64,000 nt of DNA from an uncultured Paracoccaceae bacterium (GTDB taxonomy: Bacteria > Pseudomonadota > Alphaproteobacteria > Rhodobacterales > Rhodobacteraceae). Where the stretch lies: the NCBI GenBank assembly GCA_947500825.1, contig CANMTR010000004.1:1-64000 (forward strand), written 5' to 3'. Positions 8,579 through 16,930 of this stretch are shown here, piece by piece; within the stretch, counting starts at the first letter, position 1, and every line of letters begins with the position of its first letter. The position numbers and the translations under genes were made by a program. The notes beneath the pieces are model-generated. The model saw only the letters and a program-made list of their open reading frames with translations. It made no database searches and had not been told where the DNA came from.

Positions 8579-9022
8579 CTACCAGCGGTCGAGCGCCGCT
8601 TCATCGGCTTGGGTGGCCGCGACCCAGGACTCTCCGCGCGAGGTCGCCTCCTTCTTCCAGAAGGGGGCGCGGGACTTGAGGTAGTCCATCAGGAACTCGG
8701 CCGCGGCGAAGGCATCGCCGCGATGGGCGGCGGCGGTCGCGACCATCATGATCGTCTCGCCGGGGGCCATGCGTCCGAATCGATGGATCACGAGGACACC
8801 GCCCAGGGACCAGCGATCGCGAGCCTCCGAGGCTATGGCCTCGATCGCCGACGTGGTCATGCCCGGATAATGCTCGATCTCCATGTGGCGCAGGTCGCCC
8901 TCGGCGCTGTCGCGCACGAGGCCGGTGAAGGTGACGACCGCGCCGAGGTCGCGCCGACCGGCCGTGAACCGGGTCAGCTCGGCACCGGGATCGAAGGCCT
9001 CCGACTGGACGCGGACCTCCAT
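8579..9022 (-). CDS. moaE: Molybdopterin synthase catalytic subunit MoaE
   Basis: Large subunit of molybdopterin synthase, which inserts two sulfurs into cyclic pyranopterin monophosphate using the thiocarboxylate on MoaD. The 147-aa product has the family signatures GAVVTFTGLVRD (about 27-38), MEIEHYPGMT, the HRFGRMAPGE loop and the active-site lysine stretch YLKSRAPFWKKE (about 118-129). Its ATG overlaps the moaD stop (ATGA), so catalytic and sulfur-carrier subunits are coupled. Confidence 0.95.
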   Translation of the reverse strand: MEVRVQSEAFDPGAELTRFTAGRRDLGAVVTFTGLVRDSAEGDLRHMEIEHYPGMTTSAIEAIASEARDRWSLGGVLVIHRFGRMAPGETIMMVATAAAHRGDAFAAAEFLMDYLKSRAPFWKKEATSRGESWVAATQADEAALDRW

Positions 9023-9273
9023 CAGCCGCCCGTCATCGGCGGGAAGAAGGCGACCTCGCGCGCCTCGGACAGGGCGGCATCGAAATCTGTGAGCTGCTGG
9101 TCCACCGCGACGCGGAGCGCGGAGATGTCGGAGAAGGCCACGTCGTAGCGATCCTCACGTGCGCGAAGCTCGTCGACGAGATCGCGCACGGTGCGCGCCG
9201 TCGTCTCCACCCGCTCGCGGGGCAGGCCGACACGTTCGCGCAGCCAGGCGAAATAGAGAACGTCGAGCGTCAT
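9022..9273 (-). CDS. moaD: Molybdopterin synthase sulfur carrier subunit MoaD
   Basis: An 83-aa ubiquitin-like sulfur carrier ending in the diagnostic Gly-Gly (PPMTGG), whose terminal glycine is adenylated and thiocarboxylated. The sequence MTLDVLYFAWLRERVG is typical of the family. The start at 9273 overlaps the pgsA stop and the end overlaps moaE, so pgsA-moaD-moaE form one translationally coupled unit. The combination of a phospholipid gene with molybdopterin genes recurs in related bacteria and need not imply shared function. Confidence 0.94.
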   Translation of the reverse strand: MTLDVLYFAWLRERVGLPRERVETTARTVRDLVDELRAREDRYDVAFSDISALRVAVDQQLTDFDAALSEAREVAFFPPMTGG

Positions 9274-9935
9274 GACGGGTCTTTCAGGAAGGGGATCGCC
9301 TTGCGGAAGTAGTCCCATCCGCTGATCAGCGTCAGCGCCGCGGCGATCCACAGGAGCGTCACGCCGAGGACACCCGCCACGTCGCGCAACTGGCCCAGCC
9401 AGACGATGCCGGCGGTGTCCGGCACGACGCCCGAGAGAACGGCATCGACGCTGGCGCCGCCCGAACCCTCCATCCGTTCGACCATGTGGTAGAGGAAGAT
9501 GTCGCGCGAGAAGAGAACCGCGATGGCGACCATCTGCGCCGTCGTCTTCCACTTGGCGATCTTGGTCACGGAAAGGAGCTTCGCCTGGGAGCCCAGGAAC
9601 TCCCTGAGCCCGGAGACGAAGACCTCGCGGAACACGATCACCGTGGCGGGAAGGACCAGCCAGGGCGACATGGACGAGTAGCCGACGATCACCAGGAGCG
9701 CGATGATGACCATGGCCTTGTCGGCGATGGGATCGAGCATGGCGCCGAAGCGGCTCTCGAGCTTCCAGGTGCGGGCGATATGGCCGTCGAACCAATCCGT
9801 CAGCGCGGCGCTGAGGAACAGCACCAGCGCGAACCAGTCCGCCCAGGGGCGCGTGAAGTAGAGGAACGCAATCGCGACCCCCGGCGCCGCAAGCAGCCGG
9901 AGGACGGTCAGAATGTTGGGAAGGGTCCATCGCAT
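9270..9935 (-). CDS. pgsA: CDP-diacylglycerol--glycerol-3-phosphate 3-phosphatidyltransferase PgsA
   Basis: Membrane enzyme making phosphatidylglycerophosphate, the committed step to phosphatidylglycerol. The 221-aa product carries the CDP-alcohol phosphatidyltransferase motif D-G-x2-A-R-x8-G-x3-D-x3-D, seen as DWFDGHIARTWKLESRFGAMLDP-type residues around 48-70, and four or five hydrophobic helices. The start MRWTLPNILTVLR at 9935 matches the family's N-terminus; a slightly longer ATG at 9947 is possible, and neither has a strong Shine-Dalgarno. It lies 61 bases downstream of the RND permease on the same strand. Confidence 0.94.
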   Translation of the reverse strand: MRWTLPNILTVLRLLAAPGVAIAFLYFTRPWADWFALVLFLSAALTDWFDGHIARTWKLESRFGAMLDPIADKAMVIIALLVIVGYSSMSPWLVLPATVIVFREVFVSGLREFLGSQAKLLSVTKIAKWKTTAQMVAIAVLFSRDIFLYHMVERMEGSGGASVDAVLSGVVPDTAGIVWLGQLRDVAGVLGVTLLWIAAALTLISGWDYFRKAIPFLKDPS

Positions 9936-9996
9936 GGGGGCACACATAGGCTGCCAGCGGGGCCGGGGAAAGAGCGCACCTGCGGGGAGACGCCCA

Positions 9997-12900
9997 TCAC
10001 CCCCCCGCGGCCCGCTCGCCGCCGTCCTCGCTGTTGTCCTCGCCACTGTCCTCGTCGTCCCTCTCGCGGCCCCACAGGACGCCGCGCTTGCCCTCGCCCA
10101 GCCGCTCGAGGACCGCGTAGATCGCCGGAATGATCAGGATGCCGAGGAAGGTCGCGGCGATCATGCCCCCCATCGCGGCGGTGCCGATGGCGTTGCGCGC
10201 CGCCGCACCCGCGCCCGAGGCGAGGACGAGCGGAAGCATCCCGAACACGAAGGCGAGCGCCGTCATCAGAACGGCGCGATACCTCTGCCGGGCGCCCATC
10301 GTCGCGGCGTCGGTGATCGACATGCCCTCTTCGTGGCGGTTCTTGGCGAACTCCACGATTAGGATCGCGTTCTTGGCCGCCAGCCCGATGAGCATGACGA
10401 GGCCGATCTGGGCATAGACGCTGGCCGTGAAGCCGAAGAACGCCAGGCTGAGGGCCGCGCCCGCCCCCGCGATCAGGACCGACAGCATGATCGCCAGCGG
10501 CTGGAGCCAGCTTTCGAACTGGCCCACGAGGAACAGGAAGGCGAAGACGAACGCCAGCCCGAAAGCGATGAAGGTGACGTTGCCCGCCGCCTGCTGCTGG
10601 TAGGAGGCGCCCGAAAGCGCCAGCTCGTAGCCCTCGGGCAGGTTCTCGCCGGCCACGCGCTGCAGGGCCTCCAGCGCCTCGCCCGACGAGAAACCCTGCG
10701 CCGGCTGGCCCGAGATCTCGGCGGCCGTGAACAGGTTGAACCGCGGCAGGATGTAGGGGCCGAAGGTGGTCTCCACGTCCGCGGTCGCCGACAGGGGCAC
10801 GACGCCGCCGGTGCGGTTCTTGACGTAGATCGAGGTGATGTCGTCCGGTTGGGACCGGAACTGCGAGTCGCTCTGCTGGCGGACCTGGTAGACACGGCCC
10901 TCGTACAGGAACTGGTTGACGAACCCGGCCCCCAGGGTGCTGCCGAGGCTGTCGTAGATCGAGGCGACGGAGAGGCCCAACTGCTCGGCGCGCTCCCGAT
11001 CGACGTTCACGAAGAGGCGAGGCACGTCGGCCGAGAAGGTCGTGCGCGCGCCGCCCACTGCCGCCTCCTGGTTGAGCGCCGCGACGTAGCCGCGCGCGAC
11101 CTGCGCGACTTCGACCGCGTCCTGCCCCTGGGTCGCCAGGATCTGGGCGGAAAAGCCGCCGACGGAGCCCGTGCCGGGAATGGAGGGCGGCGGGAATGCC
11201 TGGATCTGCAGGCCCGGCAGGGTCGCGAACTGGCCGTTGAGCTGGCCCAGGATGGTGAACAGGTCCCGCCGCTCGCCCCATGGCTGCAACGTCGCGATGG
11301 CGATGCCCACGGAGGATCGCGATCCGCCCAGAAAAGAGAAGCCGGCGACGGCGATGGTGTTCTCGACCCCGTCGGTGTTCTGGATGATGTCGCTGATCTC
11401 CTGCATCGCCTCGGTCGTCCGCTGGAGCGAGGCTCCGTCGGGCAGGCCCACGTCGACGAGGATCGCACCCTGGTCCTCGGCCGGGACGAGCTCGGTCGGC
11501 AGCTTGAGATAGGTCGAGGCGGCGAGGAAGATGCCCAAGCCCAGCACCGCCATGGCCAGGATGCCGCGGGTGACGAAGAAGCTCACGACCTTGCCGTAGA
11601 CGTCGCGGCTCCAGTAGAGGAGGCCGTTGAACTTGCGGAAGATCCAGGCGGGCTTGTCGGTGCGCTGCAGCATGACCCCGCACAGGGCGGGCGTCAGCGT
11701 CAGCGCCACGAGCGAACTGAGCAGGATCGAGATCGACAGCGACAGGCCGAACTGGCGGTAGAGTTGGCCCGAGATGCCGGGCAGGAACGCCGTGGGCAGG
11801 AAAACCGCCAGCAACACCAGCGTGGTCGAGATGATCGGCCCCGTGATCTCGCCCATGGCTTGGGTGACGGCCGTGCGCCGCTCCATCTCGGGGTTCTCCT
11901 CCATCACCCGGCGCGCGTTCTCGACCACCAGGATCGCGTCGTCGACGACGATGCCGATGGCCAGGATCAGCGCGAGAAGCGTGATCACGTTGATGGAGAA
12001 GCCGATGGCGAGAAGGGCCGCGAAGGTCCCGATCAGGGAGACGGGAATCGCGATGAGGGGAATGATCGTCGCCCGGAAACCCTGCAGGAACGTGAAGACG
12101 ACGACGACGATGATGCCGGCCGTCAACAGGAGCGTCTTGACGATCTCCTCGATGGTGACGCGAACATAGGCCGTGGTGTCGTAGACCACGTCGTAGCTCA
12201 GCCCCTCGGGGAAGCTGCCAGCGCGCTCCTCCAGATCGGCGCGGATCTCGTTCACGGTGGCGATGGCATTCGCGCCGGGAGCCTGATTGACCTGCATCGT
12301 CAGGCTGGGCCTGTCGCCCAGGAACGAGTTGGTGGCGTAGTCCTGGGCCCCCAGCTCCACCCGCGCCACGTCGCTCACCCGGATCAGGCCGCCGTTCTCG
12401 CCCGTGCGGATCACGATCCGCTCGAACTCCTCGGGCTCCGAGAGGCGGCCCTGGCCGGTGACGGTATAGACGACGGACTGCCCCTCGACGGCCGGGGCGC
12501 CGCCGATCTGGCCCAGGGCCGCGGCGAGGTTCTGGCTGCGGATCGCGTCTGCCACGTCCGAGGGCGAGAGGCTGAATTGCGCCAGCTTCTCGGGGTCTGT
12601 CCAGATGCGCATGGCGTAGTTCGACGGGCCCAGGACCTGGGCGTTGCCGACCCCGTCGATCCGTTGCACCGCGGTGGTGAGGTTGGTCGACACGTAGCTC
12701 GCCGCGTCGACCGGGCTGAGATCGCTGTCGGGGTCGATGGGAAAGGCCACCGCCATCAGGAAGTTCGGCGACTGGGTGCGGATGGTCACCCCCTGGTCGA
12801 CCACCGAAGTGGGAAGCTGGGGCGTGGCGAGCTGCACCCGGTTCGATACGTTGACCTGGGCGATATCGGGGTCGGTGCCGATCGCGAAGGTGATCGTGAG

Positions 12901-13170
12901 CGAATACGTCCCCTGGTTGGACGATGACGAGGACATGTAGAGCATCCCCTCGACCCCATTGATCGCCCGCTCGAGAGGCGCGCCGACGGTCTCGGCCAGA
13001 GCGGTCGAGTCGGCGCCCGGATAGCTCGCCGAGACCTGGACCGTGGGGGGGGAAATGTTCGGGTACTGGGTTACCGGCATCACGAAGATCGCCAGGAACC
13101 CCGCGATCACGATGACGATGGAGACGACCGAGGCCAGACGCGGCCGCTCGATGAAGATCTTGGAGATCAT
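9997..13170 (-). CDS. RND efflux permease, AcrB/MexB type (HAE1)
   Basis: Proton-driven inner-membrane pump component of a tripartite drug/solute exporter. The 1057-aa product matches the 12-helix AcrB class: start [13 protein letters not shown], periplasmic porter motifs ([15 protein letters not shown]), the relay aspartate pair in [15 protein letters not shown] (about 405), a second half-repeat with [15 protein letters not shown], and a charged tail. Its ATG overlaps the adaptor-gene stop (ATGA), so the two are one operon. No outer-membrane channel gene (TolC/OprM type) accompanies it, so a channel encoded elsewhere must be used. Substrate unknown. Confidence 0.93.
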   Translation of the reverse strand: MISKIFIERPRLASVVSIVIVIAGFLAIFVMPVTQYPNISPPTVQVSASYPGADSTALAETVGAPLERAINGVEGMLYMSSSSSNQGTYSLTITFAIGTDPDIAQVNVSNRVQLATPQLPTSVVDQGVTIRTQSPNFLMAVAFPIDPDSDLSPVDAASYVSTNLTTAVQRIDGVGNAQVLGPSNYAMRIWTDPEKLAQFSLSPSDVADAIRSQNLAAALGQIGGAPAVEGQSVVYTVTGQGRLSEPEEFERIVIRTGENGGLIRVSDVARVELGAQDYATNSFLGDRPSLTMQVNQAPGANAIATVNEIRADLEERAGSFPEGLSYDVVYDTTAYVRVTIEEIVKTLLLTAGIIVVVVFTFLQGFRATIIPLIAIPVSLIGTFAALLAIGFSINVITLLALILAIGIVVDDAILVVENARRVMEENPEMERRTAVTQAMGEITGPIISTTLVLLAVFLPTAFLPGISGQLYRQFGLSLSISILLSSLVALTLTPALCGVMLQRTDKPAWIFRKFNGLLYWSRDVYGKVVSFFVTRGILAMAVLGLGIFLAASTYLKLPTELVPAEDQGAILVDVGLPDGASLQRTTEAMQEISDIIQNTDGVENTIAVAGFSFLGGSRSSVGIAIATLQPWGERRDLFTILGQLNGQFATLPGLQIQAFPPPSIPGTGSVGGFSAQILATQGQDAVEVAQVARGYVAALNQEAAVGGARTTFSADVPRLFVNVDRERAEQLGLSVASIYDSLGSTLGAGFVNQFLYEGRVYQVRQQSDSQFRSQPDDITSIYVKNRTGGVVPLSATADVETTFGPYILPRFNLFTAAEISGQPAQGFSSGEALEALQRVAGENLPEGYELALSGASYQQQAAGNVTFIAFGLAFVFAFLFLVGQFESWLQPLAIMLSVLIAGAGAALSLAFFGFTASVYAQIGLVMLIGLAAKNAILIVEFAKNRHEEGMSITDAATMGARQRYRAVLMTALAFVFGMLPLVLASGAGAAARNAIGTAAMGGMIAATFLGILIIPAIYAVLERLGEGKRGVLWGRERDDEDSGEDNSEDGGERAAGG

Positions 13171-14546
13171 TCCGACGATCCTTCCGATCCGCCGGAGGAT
13201 TGCTCGCCGCTATCGCCGCCGCCGCCCCCGGAGGCGGGAGCACCGGCATTGCCGGTATCGCCCGCCCGGCGGGGATCGACCGTCTGCCCGTCCTCGAGGC
13301 TCAGCGCGCCGCGCACGACGACCCGCTCGCCGCCCGAAAGGCCCCGCGTGATCGACACGGTCCCGGGCCGCGGGCCGGAGGCCGTCTCCACGGGCACGCG
13401 GGAAGCGGCGTCGCCCTCGCCCACGACCCATACGGCGCTGCCGTCGCGGCCGAGCTGCACGGCGGCTTGCGGCACGACCGGACGCACCGGCGGGTCGGAC
13501 TCCGCCACCCGCAACGTGACGTTCTGGTTCGGAAGCAAGAGCCCGTCCGGGTTTTCGAACCGGACCCGCACCGCGACCGTGCCGGTCTGCGGATCGACGC
13601 TGTTGCCGATGAAGTCGAAGGTGCCGTCTCGGGTATAGACGGACCCGTCGGGCAGAACGAGGCTCAGCGTATAACCGTCGGCCGAAATCCTGTCGCTCTC
13701 GGTCGACCCGTCCGTGCCGGTGCCGCCCATGCCGATCTGGCGCCACGTGGCGAGGCGGTTCTCTCCCAGCGCGAAGACGCCCCAGATGGGGTCGAGCTGG
13801 ACAAGTTCGGCCAGCTCCCCCGACTGGGCGGAGACGTAATTGCCCCGCGTGATGTCGGGCGCGGACATTTGACCGTCGATCGCGGCCTCGATGGAGGTGT
13901 AGCTGAGATCGAGCTCGGCCTGGGTGACGGCGGCCTCGGCCTGGAGCCGCTGCGCGCGTGCCGATTCCAGCGAGGCGAGTGCGTCCTCGAGGTTGGCCTG
14001 GCTGACGGTGCCGGATTCGCGCAGCTCGCGCTGGCGCTCCGCCTGCCGCTGCGTTTCGCGGAAGGCCGCATCGGCCCCGGCGAGCTGGGCCTGCGCGGCT
14101 TCGAGCGCGGCCTCGTACTGGGCACGCTGGATCTGGAAAAGAAGGTCGCCCGATTCCACGTTGTCGCCGCCTTCGAACTCCACCGATTCGATGAACCCGG
14201 AGATCCGCGCCTGCACCGCGACCCGCTCGATCGGGGTGATCCGGCCGAGGAAGCGGTAGGCATCGCCCACCGGTTCCTCCTCCGCCACCTCGAACACCAC
14301 CGCCGGCAGATTGGCCTGCCCCCCCGAAGACCCCTCCGAACCCCCGGACTGGCCGGCCTGGGCGTCGTTGCCCTCCAGCCCCAGAAGGCCGGCGATAAAG
14401 CCGGGCACCGGCACCTCGCCCACGATCGGCAGCTCGACCCTCGCTCCGGCGGACCCCCCAGACGGGCCGCCGCCGCTCTCCTGCGCAAGCGACGGCGTGG
14501 CGCTCGCTGCGAGGGCGGCAACGAGCAGGAAGGCACGAATGTCCAT
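13167..14546 (-). CDS. RND efflux periplasmic adaptor (membrane-fusion protein)
   Basis: The 459-aa adaptor links the permease to an outer-membrane channel. A Sec-type signal peptide occupies about 1-21 ([16 protein letters not shown]). The barrel-sandwich half motif is [22 protein letters not shown] (about 113-134); a long alpha-hairpin (about 145-205, rich in Ala/Glu/Gln) and a beta-barrel domain follow. Low-complexity Gly/Ser stretches are unusual: residues about 24-35, 66-78 and the C-terminal 30 ([18 protein letters not shown]). It is the first gene of the pump operon, and no adjacent TetR- or MarR-type regulator is seen. Confidence 0.92.
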   Translation of the reverse strand: MDIRAFLLVAALAASATPSLAQESGGGPSGGSAGARVELPIVGEVPVPGFIAGLLGLEGNDAQAGQSGGSEGSSGGQANLPAVVFEVAEEEPVGDAYRFLGRITPIERVAVQARISGFIESVEFEGGDNVESGDLLFQIQRAQYEAALEAAQAQLAGADAAFRETQRQAERQRELRESGTVSQANLEDALASLESARAQRLQAEAAVTQAELDLSYTSIEAAIDGQMSAPDITRGNYVSAQSGELAELVQLDPIWGVFALGENRLATWRQIGMGGTGTDGSTESDRISADGYTLSLVLPDGSVYTRDGTFDFIGNSVDPQTGTVAVRVRFENPDGLLLPNQNVTLRVAESDPPVRPVVPQAAVQLGRDGSAVWVVGEGDAASRVPVETASGPRPGTVSITRGLSGGERVVVRGALSLEDGQTVDPRRAGDTGNAGAPASGGGGGDSGEQSSGGSEGSSE

Positions 14547-14931
14547 GAAGTAGCTCCTGAAGGTCGCGGGTCAGTTAGGTCACATACCGCCGAAGGCGAA
14601 GGGAGGGACAGATTGGCGCATCCTCCACATCGCCGCGCGGAGCGTTGCGGGCGCCGCGACCTCGGCGCGCGGTCGCGTAGGACGCCCTAAACGTCGTCCG
14701 GGGAGTGTGGAAGCAGGTTTTGAGGGAAGGGGACGGCTCGGCTTCGATGTGTGCAGACCGCAAGATAACGGGCCCGCGCAAGGACGACCCGGCACGCGGC
14801 GAACCCCGCGGGCCAGGGGAAGAGCCGGAAGACGTCGGCACCGCGGCGGCGCGCAACGACCATGCCCACGACGAACTGCTCCTCGCCCTCGGAAAGATGC
14901 TCGCTCACACGACCTCGAAGGAGGATCAGAA
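14547..14931. other. 385-bp gap upstream of the RND operon, holding one doubtful small ORF
   Basis: This stretch separates the leftward pump operon from a rightward membrane-protein gene and must contain both promoters. Bases 14550-14700 show no ORF with coding character and no clear sigma-70 hexamers that I could pair. The right part holds the doubtful ORF listed at 14705-14935. Confidence 0.5.
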
Positions 14932-14935
14932 ATGA
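14705..14935 (+). CDS. Possible small charged protein, coupled to the next gene
   Basis: A 76-codon frame (GTG start; an ATG at 14747 would give 62 aa) encodes a highly charged, Pro/Gly-rich N-terminal part and an amphipathic-looking end (HAHDELLLALGKMLAHTTSK). Its TGA overlaps the ATG of the following membrane-protein gene by four bases, a pattern seen repeatedly for real gene pairs in this window. Against it: no good ribosome site at either start and no family I recognise. It could be a chance frame containing the next gene's Shine-Dalgarno (GGAGGATCAGAA). Confidence 0.35.
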   Translation: MWKQVLREGDGSASMCADRKITGPRKDDPARGEPRGPGEEPEDVGTAAARNDHAHDELLLALGKMLAHTTSKEDQK

Positions 14936-15342
14936 ATGCCTGGGACGCTTACACGGCAGCCCACACCGTCACGCCGTATCTCGTCGCGGTTATGACGGCC
15001 CTCGTCTCCCTGGGATTTCTGCAGGTGGTCTTTCTCGCCGGGGGGATGGTCAAATACCTGACGCTGGGGTTTCTGCTCCTCTATCTGAAGGTCTTCCTGC
15101 GCACGGCCTACTGGGACATCCTGCCGAACTGGGTTCCGCCGGAGACATGGTCGGCCTGGCGGGAGGCAAGCGGCGGCGTGGCGGTCAACGTGTTCTTCAA
15201 CCTTGCGGCGATCGTGGCGTGCTATTTCAGCCTGAAGGCGGTCTACCTCGCGATCCCGGAGGAGGACCGGGCGCGCTACACGATCCTCACCGCGCCGTTC
15301 TACCGCGTGGTCACGGCGATGCGCGGCGCACGGCGCGAGTGA
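14932..15342 (+). CDS. Hypothetical polytopic membrane protein
   Basis: A 136-aa product with three hydrophobic segments (about 15-35, 38-56 and 85-107), aromatic-rich loops (YWDILPNWVPPETWSAW) and a basic C-terminus (RVVTAMRGARRE). The start is supported by GGAGG eight bases upstream. No family is recognised. The architecture is compatible with a small phage-type or stress membrane protein, but nothing nearby is clearly phage-derived. It may be co-translated with the doubtful small ORF upstream. Confidence 0.7.
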   Translation: MNAWDAYTAAHTVTPYLVAVMTALVSLGFLQVVFLAGGMVKYLTLGFLLLYLKVFLRTAYWDILPNWVPPETWSAWREASGGVAVNVFFNLAAIVACYFSLKAVYLAIPEEDRARYTILTAPFYRVVTAMRGARRE

Positions 15343-15352
15343 TCCCCGCAGA

Positions 15353-16048
15353 TCAATCGACCGCGACCCGGTGGGTAGCCAGGGCATCGTAGTAGGCCAT
15401 CGCATCGACGCAGAGATCCGCGTCGTGCCCCGTGAGGTCGGGCATGTCGCCCTCGGCGCCCGCGAAACAGGTCGTGGCGTCGACGCTCCCGTATCGGTGT
15501 CTCGCCCAGACACCGTCGGCCGGGTGACCGCCACGCGGCCAGCTCAACATCCGGGCCATGAAGTCGATCCCCAATCCCTCGCAGATCCGGCGCAACATCG
15601 CTTCGGGATGGGCGCGGATATCGGAGCTGAGCGCCACGAGGCCGCCGAACCGCTCGAAAATCTCGAGCTGGCGCGGATAACCCAGATCCTCCAGCGTGGG
15701 GGACTCGCTCCGCGCCGTGTAGCTGGCGATGACACGGGCCGGGTGGCGTACCAGGTGCAGGTGGGAGAAGTCCGCCGCCCAGTCCAGGTCGATCCCCTCG
15801 ACCATGTGATGGGCCATCAGCTTGAGATAGAGATGCGGCGAAGAGCCCGTCAATCCGGCAATCACCGCGCAGGGATCGGCCAGGCGATGGGCGAGGATCC
15901 GGTCCCGCCCCGGATGTTCGATCCCCGTCATGGCGAGATAGGGAGCGTAGAACGGCTCGTCCCGCACGTCGGTGTCGCCACGCGCGGCGAAGGAGTACAT
16001 CAGCGCCGTCGAGACGTTGCGGGGACCTGACCAGGCTGCGATCTTCAT
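15353..16048 (-). CDS. Sulfotransferase-like P-loop protein
   Basis: A 231-aa protein beginning MKIAAWSGPRNVSTALMYSF, in which SGPRNVST fits the 5'-phosphosulfate-binding loop of PAPS-dependent sulfotransferases. A later VRHPARVIASYTAR (about 100-113) fits the 3'-phosphate-binding motif (R..S). The family is often loosely named sulfotransferase-like or, wrongly, branched-chain aminotransferase-like. The acceptor is unknown. It lies convergent with the membrane-protein gene and has no evident partner for PAPS synthesis in the window. Confidence 0.72.
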   Translation of the reverse strand: MKIAAWSGPRNVSTALMYSFAARGDTDVRDEPFYAPYLAMTGIEHPGRDRILAHRLADPCAVIAGLTGSSPHLYLKLMAHHMVEGIDLDWAADFSHLHLVRHPARVIASYTARSESPTLEDLGYPRQLEIFERFGGLVALSSDIRAHPEAMLRRICEGLGIDFMARMLSWPRGGHPADGVWARHRYGSVDATTCFAGAEGDMPDLTGHDADLCVDAMAYYDALATHRVAVD

Positions 16049-16272
16049 CGGGCGCGTCCTCTAGAGTCTCTCTGGCGCGGCCGGTTCGGATCCGAAAAGC
16101 GGAACTGTTGCCGCAACCTGCGCGCGATACCGGTGCAAGAACGCCTATCCGACCTTCCCGCGGAGAGAAAGTCCGTCAGGCTGCGGGGCGTCACCGGGCC
16201 GTGACATCACGGCGGGGTGACTTGATCCCGCCCCGGAGCGCGCCGACCCTCCGGCCAAACGGAGGATGACGA

Positions 16273-16926
16273 ATGAGAACGGCAACGAACCGAACCCTGA
16301 TCGCCCTGACCGCGGCGACGGGCCTCTCGGCGCCCGGGATCGCGGCGGCGGACCAGCAGACCGCCTATCTCTCGGGGGGCTGCTTCTGGTGCGTGGAGGC
16401 GGACTTCGAGAAGGTCGGCGGCGTGGGAGACGTGATCTCGGGCTTCGCAGGCGGCACCACGCCCGACCCGACCTACGGTGCCTCGGGAGATCATATCGAG
16501 GCGGCGAAGGTGCCCTTCGACGACAGCGAGGTGAGCTACCGCCAGATCTACGACATGTTCCTGCGCTCGATCGACCCGTTCGACTCGGGCGGACAGTTCT
16601 GCGACCGGGGCCTGGAATATACCACGGCGATCTACGTCGAGAGCGCGGCGCAGCGCGAGGCCGCCGAGGCGGCCATCGCCGCCGCGGAGCAGGAGCTGGG
16701 ACGCGAGGTCGTCACGCCGGTGCGCGACTTCGACCGGTTCTATCCCGTGGGCGCGTACCACCAGGACTACTACAAGTCCCAGGACCGGATCGCGTTCTCG
16801 TCCGTGGGCCTCGCCGTGCCCAAGGAGGTCGCCTACGAGCGCTACCGCGAGGGATGCGGCCGCGACCAGCGGGTCCGCCAGATCTGGGGCGACGACGCGC
16901 CGTTCGTCGGCGAGGCCGGAAGCTGA
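16273..16926 (+). CDS. msrA: Peptide-methionine (S)-S-oxide reductase MsrA, exported form
   Basis: Reduces methionine-S-sulfoxide in proteins. The 217-aa product has the catalytic motif GGCFWCVE (nucleophile Cys at about 37) and further family landmarks (GYHIEAAKV-like GDHIEAAKV, YHQDYYKSQ). Residues 1-27 form a signal-peptide-like segment (LIALTAATGLSAPGIAAAD), so the enzyme probably acts in the periplasm. A late Cys (REGCGRD, about 195) is a candidate resolving residue. GGAGGATGACG precedes the ATG. No msrB partner is nearby, so the S-form enzyme stands alone here. Confidence 0.92.
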   Translation: MRTATNRTLIALTAATGLSAPGIAAADQQTAYLSGGCFWCVEADFEKVGGVGDVISGFAGGTTPDPTYGASGDHIEAAKVPFDDSEVSYRQIYDMFLRSIDPFDSGGQFCDRGLEYTTAIYVESAAQREAAEAAIAAAEQELGREVVTPVRDFDRFYPVGAYHQDYYKSQDRIAFSSVGLAVPKEVAYERYREGCGRDQRVRQIWGDDAPFVGEAGS

Positions 16927-16930
16927 CGCC

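Noticed and set aside
10849-12927. 692-codon plus-strand frame opposite the RND permease
   Set aside because: Antisense shadow; charged low-complexity translation and no ribosome site.
9908-13249. 1113-codon minus-strand frame over the RND permease
   Set aside because: Frame-shifted shadow of the true 1057-aa permease; composition is Arg/Gly/Asp/His-rich without domains.
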